Of a stretch of 45,842 nucleotides of DNA, positions 26,068-34,600 are shown in pieces. The position numbers were made by a program, and so were the translations under genes. The DNA comes from CAYVFC01 sp964450715 (GTDB lineage: Bacteria > Myxococcota_A > Polyangia > Polyangiales > JAFGIB01), in contig CAYVFC010000057.1 in assembly GCA_964450715.1 (NCBI GenBank), forward strand, positions 1 to 45,842, in the 5' to 3' direction. The notes under the pieces are model-generated. The model was given only the letters and a program-made list of their open reading frames with translations, searched no databases and was not told the DNA's origin. Position 1 is the first letter of the stretch. Each line of letters starts with the position of its first letter.

Positions 26068-27234
26068 ATGCGGCTAGGTTTTAGAGCGCTCGTTGTTACG
26101 ATTGCCATATTGCCATTGGGATGCGGGGGAGGAAGCGATGGCGGTTCGTCCGACTCGGATGGCGCGGTAGCCGGTTGCGCAACGGATGTCGAATGCAATG
26201 GCGACCGTGTCTGCGCTAATGGCCAGTGCGTCGATGCCACGGAAGTCGCTGGTGATGGGGGAGCGGAAGGAAACGCTGGCGAAGGCGGAGGCGGCCAAGG
26301 CGGAGAGTCGGGGGATGGAGGTGCTGGTGGCACTGGTGGCACTGGTGACGATGGGGGTACTGGTGGGGAAACCGGTGGCGGCGGAGACGGTGCTAGCGGC
26401 GGCGATGGAGGCGATGGCGGTTCGAGTGGAGGCGCCGAGGTCGGGTGTACGGTTCAAGGTTGCGACGACGGAATCGATTGTACAGAAGACGCTTGTATTA
26501 ACGCGGTTTGTACTTATGCGGTTAACGCGGACGTTTGTGATTCCGGAGAGGTATGCGACCCGCGTCAGGGCGGCTGCATATCCGCGGGTCCTTGCGGAGA
26601 CGATCCCGATTGCGAGGACGACGACCCCTGCACGCGAAACGAACGCTGCGACCCTTCGCTTCGGGTTTGCATTTGGGAAATGCTGGACGGCGACTCGGAT
26701 GGGCACGTTCCGGAGAGCTGCGCCGGGGATGATTTCGATGATGCCAACTCGGATAGCTATCCGGGCGCCGTCGACATTTGCGACGGTATGGATAACGACG
26801 CTGACGGGCAGACCGACGAGGAGCCCGAGGCAAGCGATTCTTGTGGTTTGCCTTCGAGCGAAGAGCCGGTGTGCAAAGACGGGATTTGCGACATTGGCTG
26901 CAATGGGCCGTCCGATCAGAGTGTACTAAACGAAAAGATCTATTCGGACAAACAGGAAACCGAATTGAGTCTAGACGAATGGATCTTCATTTGCGTGAAC
27001 GGCGATTCTGCTCCGGGACATTTGCCGGCGCCGCAATGTATCGGGTCGGTGTATGAGGAACTCGTTTCGACGAGTTGTATGAGTTGTCTGATCGATCGAG
27101 TAAATTGCGAAGTTGATTGCGAATGTGCTCCAGGATACCAGTCGTCATGCAGTTCATGTATATGTTCCGGCGGTTGCGTCTCCGAATGGGAAAGCTGCGC
27201 GGGCGTGCCGCATCCGGTCTCGTGTGAAGGCTGA
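26068..27234 (+). CDS. Cys-rich lipoprotein with Gly stalk and MopE-type metal-binding motif
   Basis: The protein is 388 residues from ATG 26068, preceded by AGGAGG at 26056-26061. Lipobox: LPLGC, Cys19. A very Gly-rich stalk (about residues 60-130) carries the chain away from the membrane, followed by Cys-rich repeats such as CDDGIDCTEDACINAVC and CEDDDPCTRNERC. At about residue 207 comes DGDSDGH, continued by CAGDDFDDANSDSYPG and ICDGMDNDADGQTDEE, the pattern of the Cu-binding MopE/putative metal-binding family. The C-terminal ~110 residues hold many more cysteines. It is probably a surface lipoprotein; copper or calcium binding is inferred from family pattern only. Confidence 0.8.
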   Translation: MRLGFRALVVTIAILPLGCGGGSDGGSSDSDGAVAGCATDVECNGDRVCANGQCVDATEVAGDGGAEGNAGEGGGGQGGESGDGGAGGTGGTGDDGGTGGETGGGGDGASGGDGGDGGSSGGAEVGCTVQGCDDGIDCTEDACINAVCTYAVNADVCDSGEVCDPRQGGCISAGPCGDDPDCEDDDPCTRNERCDPSLRVCIWEMLDGDSDGHVPESCAGDDFDDANSDSYPGAVDICDGMDNDADGQTDEEPEASDSCGLPSSEEPVCKDGICDIGCNGPSDQSVLNEKIYSDKQETELSLDEWIFICVNGDSAPGHLPAPQCIGSVYEELVSTSCMSCLIDRVNCEVDCECAPGYQSSCSSCICSGGCVSEWESCAGVPHPVSCEG

Positions 27235-27571
27235 ACAATCCCGGCGATTAGCGGATTCAATTCGGGTATGCCGAGAGAGGAGTGTTTTCGTCTTTTGCGC
27301 GCAGCAATCTAAAACGTGGGCATTTGCGATTCACATTAGGCTCGAGAAGTGAAGACGAAGTAACGAGTAAGGTGAATGAGTGACGGCCCGTGACCGGAAG
27401 AACGGCGGCACTCCAACCGGGAATGTTCGCCCGTGGCTAATATCTCCTAATATCTCCACTGGCGAAGCGCGGTACGGACGGTACGGCGCTTCAGCTTTTT
27501 CGTCGGAAGTGATATCCAGTTGCTCCCGGATTGCGCCGAGATTCTCGACGAGGCGGCCGGAATGGATCTCC
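27235..27571. other. 337-base gap with a 10-bp tandem repeat
   Basis: No gene is supported here. At 27438-27457 TAATATCTCC is repeated twice head to tail, about 115 bases before the chosen subtilase start. The subtilase frame stays open back to an ATG at 27380, but the stretch reads as non-coding (no signal sequence, unusual composition). The gap probably holds the subtilase promoter. Confidence 0.45.
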
Positions 27572-30500
27572 GTGCGATATCGTTCGATTGTCGTATTGCT
27601 TGTCGTGAATTTGGCAGGGCTCCTCGGTTGTGAGTCACGGCCGTCGGAACCCGACAGAACTGCCGAACAGGCCCGAAAGACGGCGGTTGATGCGAAAGAA
27701 CTGGCGACAGAAGACGCCGTACGCGCGACGGTGCTACCCGCCCCAGGAGGCGAGTTCGACCCGGCGGCGGCGGAGGCGTTGCTAAATGCACTGGCGCCCG
27801 AGGAGCGGAGCTTCAATCGGCAGTACTACCGGCGGTTCGGCCGCCTGAACGTCTTCTTGACCGACGAGGTCAGGGGGCTGCTCGGATCTATGATTGATAA
27901 AGGGGTGGTGGAAGTGGAGGTCGTACGGCCGGTCCGCGTTCTGGATCACCCTTATCTGGTAAGGCCGCACAACGCGGATGCGGCAGACACCTCTAACGTG
28001 GACGAGGTCTATCCGGGAGGGGCGGCGGGGTTTGACCTTACGGGAGCCGGGGTACTGGTGGGGGTGTGGGACGAGGGGAGCGTCCGGGAGACTCACGTGG
28101 ACCTCGAGGGGAGGGTGGTCAACCGGGATGGCGCGGGGCTGTTCGAACACTCGACGCTAGTCGCGGGCACGGTAATGGGAAGTGGAGGGGGGTACGCGGG
28201 CGCGCGGGGGATGGCTTACGAGGCGCGGCTCTGGGCGTTCTCGTGGCAGTTCGACGCGATCGAGATGCTGAACCATGGGGGGCATCTGGCTGCCTCGAAC
28301 CATTCCTACGGGATGGCGATGGGCTGGTACCAGAACGAAGCGTGCCCGGACAAGCCGATGTGGATAGGGGGCGGGGGGAACTTCGAAGATCCGCTGTTCG
28401 GTAAATACCGGATCACGGCGTCCGATATCGACGGCGTGGTACGCGATACCGATGTCGTTTCCGTCTGGTCCGCCGGCAACGAGCGGGCGGACATGGGAGC
28501 GGCACCGGGCGAGGAGCACTACCACTTCCCCTCTTGCAGCACGATCCATACGGATTCGCACGCGCAGGAAGGGGTGGTCGAGTACGACTCCTTGAGCGGG
28601 GTAGGGGTGGCCAAGAACGTGGTCACGGTCGGCGGGGTGGCGAACATCACCGACGATCCGATACTTATCGGCGATATCGTGCCCTTTGGATACAGTAGCT
28701 TCGGGCCGGCGGACGACGGCCGCATCAAGCCGGATCTGGTTGCGGGTGGCGAGAACCTGACCTCCGCCTCGTCGGCCGGCGATGATGCTTACGCCATCTA
28801 CAGCGGTACGTCGTCGTCGGCCCCGACCGTCACCGGGGGCGTGGCGCTGGTCGCGCAGAAGTACCGGCAGGAAAACGGCGGCGCCGACCCGCGCGCTGCC
28901 GAGATCAAGGCGTTGCTGATCCATACCGCGGCCGAGGCCGGGAGCGATCCAGGGCCTGACTACCGGATGGGGTTCGGGCTGTTCGACGCGCGCGCGGCGG
29001 CGGACCTGCTCGATCAGGACGGCGCTCAGCCCGATTCGGCCAAGCTGGTGCGAGTCGACGTGACCGACGGCGGTAGTGTCAAAGCGCTGCAGACTGCCGA
29101 AAGCGTCGCCTCTGGAACGCCGCTCCGGGTGACGCTGGTCTGGACCGACCCGGAAGGGTCGCCCAACAACGGCGGCACGGATGACGCCACGCCGGCTCTG
29201 GTCAACGATCTCGATCTTACCCTCATCGCGCCCGATGGGATGACCGAGTTCCATCCCTGGTCGCTCGATCTGGAGAGCCCTACGGCTGCTGCAACGCGAT
29301 CGGCGCCGAACCGCGTCGACAACGTGGAGGTCGTGGACGTGGACGGAACGGACAATGCCTGGGACGGGATCTGGACCGTAGAAGTGAATGTGCAGGGAGA
29401 GCTGCGACGAGGCGAGCCGCAGGCCTATGCACTGGTATCCGGCGTACCGCTCACCGGCCCCGAGGGGCCAGTCCTGAAGGGTCCGCGTCGCATCGTTATC
29501 GAGACGCCGGTGGGTCAGGCAGCGGACCCGTTTCCCGTCTCTATCGCCAATGCAGGCGGCGGTACGCTTACCTGGAGCGCCAGCGAACAGATGCCGTGGT
29601 TATCGGTCGACCCGTCCAGCGGGACCGCACCGGACGGCTTCGATGTCATCGCGGACTCGGGTTTCTTTGCCGAACCCGGGGAGCACGAAGGCACGATCAT
29701 CGTGAGCAGCGACGATCCTGGCGGCGACCGAGAGATAGCGGTGCTGTTGCGATTGACCTGCGAGCCCGACTGCGCGAGCCGGGCCTGCGGACCGGATCCC
29801 GTTTGTGGACAGATGTGCGGCCGCTGTTCCGCCGGAGACTACTGCAACGACTCGGGGCAGTGCCTCGCCTGGTCGGGCGGCTGCCCGAGCGCGGATCTGG
29901 GATCGCAGCTGGGCGCGGCAATCGTATCGGGTACCACGCTGGAGGGCGCCAACGACTTTGCTGGAAGCTGCGGCGGTGCGGACGCAGACGAACGTTCCTT
30001 TGCCTGGACCGCTCCCTCGGCGGGTACCTACACCTTCTCCACCCACGGCTCTCCCTTCAATACGGCGCTCTACCTTCGGGAGCAGACCTGCAGCGGCGCC
30101 GAGCTCGGCTGTAACGATGACGCGGTCGTCTCGACCTCCTCGGTGGCCGTTCAGCTCGATGCCGGCCAGAACGTGGTCGCATTTGTCGATGGTTCTGGTG
30201 ACTTCGACGAGGGGGAATTTTATCTCAACATCCACCGTGCTCGATGCCCGACCGGTGACCTGGGCTCGGCGCTCGGCCTTTACATGGTCGAGGTCCAGGC
30301 CGAGGGAGGTAGCGATCTCCTGGCCGGGTCCTGCGGCGGCGCGGGTACGGTGGATACCTCTTATCTCTGGACCGCTCCGGTAGACGCGACCTACTGGTTT
30401 TCGATGGCCGACTGGAATTCGGGTCAGGGGAGGGCGCTCTACCTGCTGTCCAACTCGTGCACCGGAACCGAGCTCGGTTGCGGTGAGAAGCTCGTCGCGG

Positions 30501-31405
30501 TCGACCTGGATCAGGGCGATCGGGTCGTGATCGTCATCGACGGGTATGGCGGTGAACCGGGTTTCCAGCGGCTCAACATTACCTCGCCCAGCCTCACCTG
30601 CAGCGGGAACTGTGAGGGAGCCCCCGGCAACGGGCTCTGCTTCTGCGATGCGTCCTGCGTCGAGCTCGGCGATTGCTGTATCGATGCATGCGGGCTCTGC
30701 GATACCTGCGGCCTGGATCAGTTGTGCGCGTTCGGTGTATGTATTCCCGATCCGTGCTACGCAATGGATTGCGGCGCCTGCGGGTACTGCCTGGACGGTG
30801 CATGCGTCGACGAGGACGATGATACGTCCTGCGACGACGGCGACCCGTGTACGACGCAGGACTTCTGCACGGCCGGTTCGTGCAGCGGTACGCCGCGTGT
30901 GTGCGACGACGAGGACCCGTGCACCGAAGATTCTTGTGACCCGGGTACGGGCGAGTGCGTCTTCGATTCGATCGGCTGTGGCTCGGATGCCGCGATCGGT
31001 ATTGACGGCGGCCTGGACGATGCCGCCGTGGTTGACGCCGGAACGGACGGGCGACCCGCGGACGCCGGCAGCAGGGACGGCGCGGGCGAAATGGGTGACG
31101 CGAGTGATCTCGACGCGAGCCTTGGCGACGCGGGCAACGTTGACGCGAGCGATGGTCCCGATGCCTGTGTCACCGACGCTTCGAACGCCGGCGATGCGTC
31201 GGTTTCCGATACGCCCTACGAGGTAACCGGAGGCGGCTGCGGCTGCACGGTAGCCGGCCAGTCCCGCCCCGCGAACGGGTTCTCGGTATGGCTCGCGCTG
31301 CTTCTGGCCGCGCTCGCCTACTCCTTGATGACGAACTCCACCCGGCGGTTGCGCGCGCGGTTGGCCGACGAGGAGTTGGGCACCAGGGGCTCCGACTGCC
31401 CGTAG
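27572..31405 (+). CDS. Large S8 subtilase with lipobox, somatomedin-B-like domain and MYXO-CTERM tail
   Basis: From GTG 27572 this is 1277 residues; the start is chosen so that RYRSIVVLLVVNLAGLLGC forms a lipoprotein signal (Cys20). The S8 catalytic domain has Asp167 (GVWDEG), His193 (EHSTLVAGT), oxyanion Asn243 (ASNHSYG) and Ser414 (SGTSSSAP). Next come a P-domain/jelly-roll-like region, a BACON-like repeat (GGGTLTWSASEQMPWLSVDP), two PPC-like domains (each with SCGGA and W-T-A-P), and a somatomedin-B-like Cys module at about 1009-1040 (CSGNC...CFCDASC...GDCC). Cys-rich repeats, an Asp/Ala stalk and a MYXO-CTERM-like tail (GGGCGCTVAGQ, helix, RRLRAR) complete it. It is an exported protease held at the surface. 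Its last 88 bases overlap the OmpA-family gene. Confidence 0.85.
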   Translation: MRYRSIVVLLVVNLAGLLGCESRPSEPDRTAEQARKTAVDAKELATEDAVRATVLPAPGGEFDPAAAEALLNALAPEERSFNRQYYRRFGRLNVFLTDEVRGLLGSMIDKGVVEVEVVRPVRVLDHPYLVRPHNADAADTSNVDEVYPGGAAGFDLTGAGVLVGVWDEGSVRETHVDLEGRVVNRDGAGLFEHSTLVAGTVMGSGGGYAGARGMAYEARLWAFSWQFDAIEMLNHGGHLAASNHSYGMAMGWYQNEACPDKPMWIGGGGNFEDPLFGKYRITASDIDGVVRDTDVVSVWSAGNERADMGAAPGEEHYHFPSCSTIHTDSHAQEGVVEYDSLSGVGVAKNVVTVGGVANITDDPILIGDIVPFGYSSFGPADDGRIKPDLVAGGENLTSASSAGDDAYAIYSGTSSSAPTVTGGVALVAQKYRQENGGADPRAAEIKALLIHTAAEAGSDPGPDYRMGFGLFDARAAADLLDQDGAQPDSAKLVRVDVTDGGSVKALQTAESVASGTPLRVTLVWTDPEGSPNNGGTDDATPALVNDLDLTLIAPDGMTEFHPWSLDLESPTAAATRSAPNRVDNVEVVDVDGTDNAWDGIWTVEVNVQGELRRGEPQAYALVSGVPLTGPEGPVLKGPRRIVIETPVGQAADPFPVSIANAGGGTLTWSASEQMPWLSVDPSSGTAPDGFDVIADSGFFAEPGEHEGTIIVSSDDPGGDREIAVLLRLTCEPDCASRACGPDPVCGQMCGRCSAGDYCNDSGQCLAWSGGCPSADLGSQLGAAIVSGTTLEGANDFAGSCGGADADERSFAWTAPSAGTYTFSTHGSPFNTALYLREQTCSGAELGCNDDAVVSTSSVAVQLDAGQNVVAFVDGSGDFDEGEFYLNIHRARCPTGDLGSALGLYMVEVQAEGGSDLLAGSCGGAGTVDTSYLWTAPVDATYWFSMADWNSGQGRALYLLSNSCTGTELGCGEKLVAVDLDQGDRVVIVIDGYGGEPGFQRLNITSPSLTCSGNCEGAPGNGLCFCDASCVELGDCCIDACGLCDTCGLDQLCAFGVCIPDPCYAMDCGACGYCLDGACVDEDDDTSCDDGDPCTTQDFCTAGSCSGTPRVCDDEDPCTEDSCDPGTGECVFDSIGCGSDAAIGIDGGLDDAAVVDAGTDGRPADAGSRDGAGEMGDASDLDASLGDAGNVDASDGPDACVTDASNAGDASVSDTPYEVTGGGCGCTVAGQSRPANGFSVWLALLLAALAYSLMTNSTRRLRARLADEELGTRGSDCP

Positions 31406-33522
31406 CCCTTGGCCTCCAGGCGCACGGGGGGCACACCGGCCTTGATCAACCACTGTTGAATTGCGTCGGCGCGCTCTTGCGACAGGGCCAGGTTGCGCTC
31501 GGCTCCTCCGCGGTCGTCGGTGTGAACCTGCACCTCTATCAGGCTGAGCTCGGTGTGGCGCAGAAGCGTTTCGGTGACCGCGGCCAGGATGGGCTCGCTC
31601 TCCCTGTCGATTTCAGCGCTATCGCGGGTAAACTCGATCTGACGTCGCAGCCGGATCTCCGGCTTGATGACCTTGACCAGCGGCTTGCCGGCCTTGGCTA
31701 TCAGCCGTATCTCGGTCGTGGCCGTTTCGCGGACGGCGATCTCTACCTCGGTGAACTTGATGAAGTAAGCCTGGGCCTCGGCTCTCACCGTGTACTTTCC
31801 CGGCGGCAGGCGCTCGACCTTGAAGTCTCCGAGCTCATCCGTGGTGGCGGACCGAAGCACCGGGCCATCGAGCTCGATATGCGCATCCGGTAGCGGCGCA
31901 TCGTTCATGTCCAGAATGCGGCCCACCAGCGAGCCCACCTCTGGCCGGGGCTCGAGCGCGCAGCGGAGGCTGACGAACGATCCCTCGTCCGCGCCTTCAC
32001 CTTTCTCCGTCGACCCGTCCGACTCGTCGTCAAACGGGTTGGCCGCGATATCCGCCCCCGCACCGTCCCGCTCTTCGCCGCCGCCCGTTGCGTCAGCGCC
32101 GGTACGATCGGGTATCTCGGCAACGCACACCGCGCTCTCGTACTGGGGATGGCTGACCTGGACCTGCACCTCGCCCGGCTCCAGACCGCAGCTCACGAAC
32201 TTCCCCTGGTCCGTGGTCATCTGGTCGGTGAGGTCGCGGTTGTTGTATTGAATCCTGGCATCGGCTATCGGCGTTTGCTCCTTGGCGTCGACCACCAGCC
32301 CTCGAAGCCGCGTCCCGACCCGCGTCCCGCCGCCCGGCATCTCGGCAGCCCTGATGACCCGTCTGACGATCGGCCTCGCCGGGCGCGCGTCATACGCGTA
32401 TCCGAGCGAGAACATGACGCTGTAGGGCCGGTTGGGCGCCAGCTCCCTCACGAATACCGACGAGCTGCCGAGCCCGATGTCGGCCGCGACCATCAGCGCC
32501 AGCCCCTTGACGGACGGCAGTATTCGGGCGCCCAGGGTCAGCGTGTGAGGGAACGCCTCGAAACCCACCTTGCTCAGACAGTTGTCCTTTCCCGCGCTCT
32601 CCTCTTCCAGGGTGGGGACGACCAGGCAGCTGAACTTCTGCCGGTTGATGGGCAGCCCCAGTCTCCACTCCGCGATCGGGTTGACGTAGAAATCCCTGAT
32701 CAGGGCGAGCGGCGCTTCGACCCCCAGGCCGATGGAGAACATATCCACCCGGTTGATCCCCATGGCCAGCCGCTCGACCGGCATGACCAGGTGGCGGTGC
32801 TCGAGCTCGTCTCCGAGTAACGTATCGTCTAGCGCGGACATCCTTTCGTTTTCCAGGTCCTCCGCCAGCTCGGCCGAGTTGTCCAGGAAGTAGTCCAGGT
32901 TGAGGCGGGCGATTATCGGTACGCCCGCGCCCGTCTCGCGCAGATCCGCCGTGGCATTGCCCCTAATTCCCAGGCTGGTCGCGTCCGGATCAATGCCAAC
33001 GCTGTCTATCGGGCTACGCAGTGCAACGCGCAGGTCGCCGCCGAGGACCAACCAGGGAGCCGCCTTGCCAAATGCCTTCAAACCCAGGGTGGTATCCCCC
33101 AGCGCCTTGTAGACCTCTGGCTCGGCCCGGTCGTTGTCGTTCAGGTGCGCTTCTATCGCCGTGTAGATCTCCAGAAAACCCGCGGGCGTGAAGCTCAGCG
33201 AGAGCGCCCCTCCCGTGTACCGGTTCTTGTCGCCCGGCTGGTCCGCGACCGGCGGGTACAGGTAGTCGTCAGCGCCGAAGAAGTCCATGGCGAGCTGGAT
33301 ACGAAACGTCTGCGCCGGCCCCGAGCCGGCATCCACCGCCCGCACGCCTCCCACCGGGCCTGCCCAGCTGTTATGCAGGATGAACCTGCGGTCGCGCGAC
33401 GTTTCTCGGTCCTCGGGCGCGCTGGCCGGTGAATCCTGTTGCGCGGAAGTCGTGGAGCCGAGCGCCAGAAATAGCCACGTGAATAGCGCGATCGTCGATC
33501 CCCAGCGTCTTCTGAAGCGCAT
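31318..33522 (-). CDS. OmpA-family outer membrane protein with CarboxypepD_reg-like domains
   Basis: This 734-residue protein has a signal peptide (IALFTWLFLALGSTTSAQQ). A beta-barrel-like region occupies about 35-375, with alternating short strands (FRIQLAMDFFGADDYLYPP; TLTLGARILPSVKGLALMV). Two carboxypeptidase-regulatory-like beta sandwiches follow (about 385-460 and 530-610; for example GRILDMNDAPLPDAHIELDG, LPPGKYTVRAEAQAY), then a C-terminal OmpA peptidoglycan-binding domain (about 620-734) with IEVQVHTDDRGG, LSQERADAIQQWL and NRARNRRVEFVI. It should bridge outer membrane and cell wall. It is last in a same-strand run of Cys-rich lipoproteins, 98 bases after the previous stop, so it may be their anchor or export partner. 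The 3' end overlaps the convergent subtilase. Confidence 0.85.
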   Translation of the reverse strand: MRFRRRWGSTIALFTWLFLALGSTTSAQQDSPASAPEDRETSRDRRFILHNSWAGPVGGVRAVDAGSGPAQTFRIQLAMDFFGADDYLYPPVADQPGDKNRYTGGALSLSFTPAGFLEIYTAIEAHLNDNDRAEPEVYKALGDTTLGLKAFGKAAPWLVLGGDLRVALRSPIDSVGIDPDATSLGIRGNATADLRETGAGVPIIARLNLDYFLDNSAELAEDLENERMSALDDTLLGDELEHRHLVMPVERLAMGINRVDMFSIGLGVEAPLALIRDFYVNPIAEWRLGLPINRQKFSCLVVPTLEEESAGKDNCLSKVGFEAFPHTLTLGARILPSVKGLALMVAADIGLGSSSVFVRELAPNRPYSVMFSLGYAYDARPARPIVRRVIRAAEMPGGGTRVGTRLRGLVVDAKEQTPIADARIQYNNRDLTDQMTTDQGKFVSCGLEPGEVQVQVSHPQYESAVCVAEIPDRTGADATGGGEERDGAGADIAANPFDDESDGSTEKGEGADEGSFVSLRCALEPRPEVGSLVGRILDMNDAPLPDAHIELDGPVLRSATTDELGDFKVERLPPGKYTVRAEAQAYFIKFTEVEIAVRETATTEIRLIAKAGKPLVKVIKPEIRLRRQIEFTRDSAEIDRESEPILAAVTETLLRHTELSLIEVQVHTDDRGGAERNLALSQERADAIQQWLIKAGVPPVRLEAKGYGQSEPLVPNSSSANRARNRRVEFVIKE

Positions 33523-33583
33523 CCGGATATTCTCTTTCTCCTGCTCCCCTTGTCATCTCGACCGAAGGGAGAGATCTCATAGC

Positions 33584-33613
33584 TCGCGGACCCTACGTTA
33601 TAACCCTCCGCGA
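33584..33613. promoter_or_regulatory. Nested dyad upstream of the OmpA-family gene
   Basis: Arms TCGCGGA and TCCGCGA (7 bp, 33584-33590 and 33607-33613) flank an 8-bp palindrome GTTATAAC (33597-33604), 60 bases before the gene start on the minus strand. TATAAC could be a -10 element inside an operator, or the outer arms could be a hairpin that attenuates read-through from the lipoprotein genes. Confidence 0.3.
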
Positions 33614-33620
33614 AGGCAAT

Positions 33621-34595
33621 CTACCCCGAAACGCAGATGCCCAGCGAGCCGTCCCTGGAAGCCGCCCCTAGCAGATCCTGGCATTCATCGCCCGAGTCGC
33701 AGCCAGCCGCCCCCGAGGCCAGGTCGCAGAAACGGGTACACGTATTGGTTTGAACGCCCACGTTCAGACACCCGAGCCCGGGTCGGCATTCCGCCGCCGA
33801 ACCGCACGGCGCCCCCTCTTCGAGGTCTTCCGTTCTTCCGAGGCACAGAAAGCAGGAGCTGATCGAGCCCGTATTTTCGTCGGGAATGGGATAGCAGCCG
33901 CCCCGGTTGCCACAATCGTTTTCGACGAGGGGGTCGCATCCATCGCATATATCGCAGAGCCCCACACCCGTGCTCTCATCGTTCAGGTCCAGTAGCTCGA
34001 TCAGGCACGCCTGCCCGTCAGGACAACCGGCCGTCTTGTTCACCGAGCAGCAGTAGGCGCGGCACCTGCCCGCGTTTGCCCGGGCCGTGCAGTCCCTTGC
34101 CTCGGGATCGCACTCCACCGTGCAGTCCAGGCCCGGTCCGCAGTCGGAATTACCGAAACAGTCGTCGCCTTCAGCCCCCTGGCCCGCGCCGATGCACTGC
34201 GCCTCGGGAACGTTTCCCTGTTCCCGAAGCAGAAACCTGCACGCGCTGTCTTCACCACAACTATCGGCCTGCAGCAAGTCGCACTCGCCAGCGCTGCAAC
34301 CGCTCAGCTCTCCGCTATCCGGTTCTCCGCCATCGGAGCCGGCATCGCCGGCCGTACCGGCGTCCGCGCCCGGCCCACCACTGCCGCCGTCGATCTCGGG
34401 TTCGCCATTTCCACTATCCACCGACCCCTCCGGGTCCGAGCCAGAGTCCTGGCCATCGATGACGGTGGTTCCGTTGTCATCCGAGTCGTCACCCCCGCAT
34501 CCCGACGCGAGCAACACCAGTAACGCGAAGAAAGCTACTCCGCGCGACCGCAATCGAAGCACGGTATTCCCGACCTTGTACACACCCTCGCCCAT
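33621..34595 (-). CDS. Cys-rich surface lipoprotein
   Basis: The protein is 324 residues from ATG 34595, five bases after the stop of the 1075-residue lipoprotein gene; an open extension upstream is only a shadow of that gene. Lipobox: LLVLLASGC, Cys33. A Gly/Asp/Ser stalk follows (about 35-85; SGNGEPEIDGGSGGPGADAG), then a compact Cys-rich body with motifs such as CFGNSDCGPGLDC, CDICDGCDP and GSAAECRPGLGC, typical of extracellular disulfide-stabilised repeats in Myxococcota. No enzyme motif is visible. The position between another lipoprotein and the OmpA-family gene suggests one envelope operon. Confidence 0.75.
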   Translation of the reverse strand: MGEGVYKVGNTVLRLRSRGVAFFALLVLLASGCGGDDSDDNGTTVIDGQDSGSDPEGSVDSGNGEPEIDGGSGGPGADAGTAGDAGSDGGEPDSGELSGCSAGECDLLQADSCGEDSACRFLLREQGNVPEAQCIGAGQGAEGDDCFGNSDCGPGLDCTVECDPEARDCTARANAGRCRAYCCSVNKTAGCPDGQACLIELLDLNDESTGVGLCDICDGCDPLVENDCGNRGGCYPIPDENTGSISSCFLCLGRTEDLEEGAPCGSAAECRPGLGCLNVGVQTNTCTRFCDLASGAAGCDSGDECQDLLGAASRDGSLGICVSG

Positions 34596-34600
34596 TACCT

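Noticed and set aside
27380..27571. Longer subtilase start at ATG 27380
   Set aside because: It would place 64 unstructured residues before a lipoprotein signal; GTG 27572 gives a proper signal sequence.
28157..29254. 365-codon open frame antisense to the subtilase catalytic domain
   Set aside because: No recognisable motifs, and the opposite strand carries the complete S8 catalytic residues.
29600..31453. 617-codon open frame antisense to the subtilase
   Set aside because: Val/Ala/Arg/Gly-rich composition without domains; it mirrors the strongly supported subtilase and Cys-rich coding strand.
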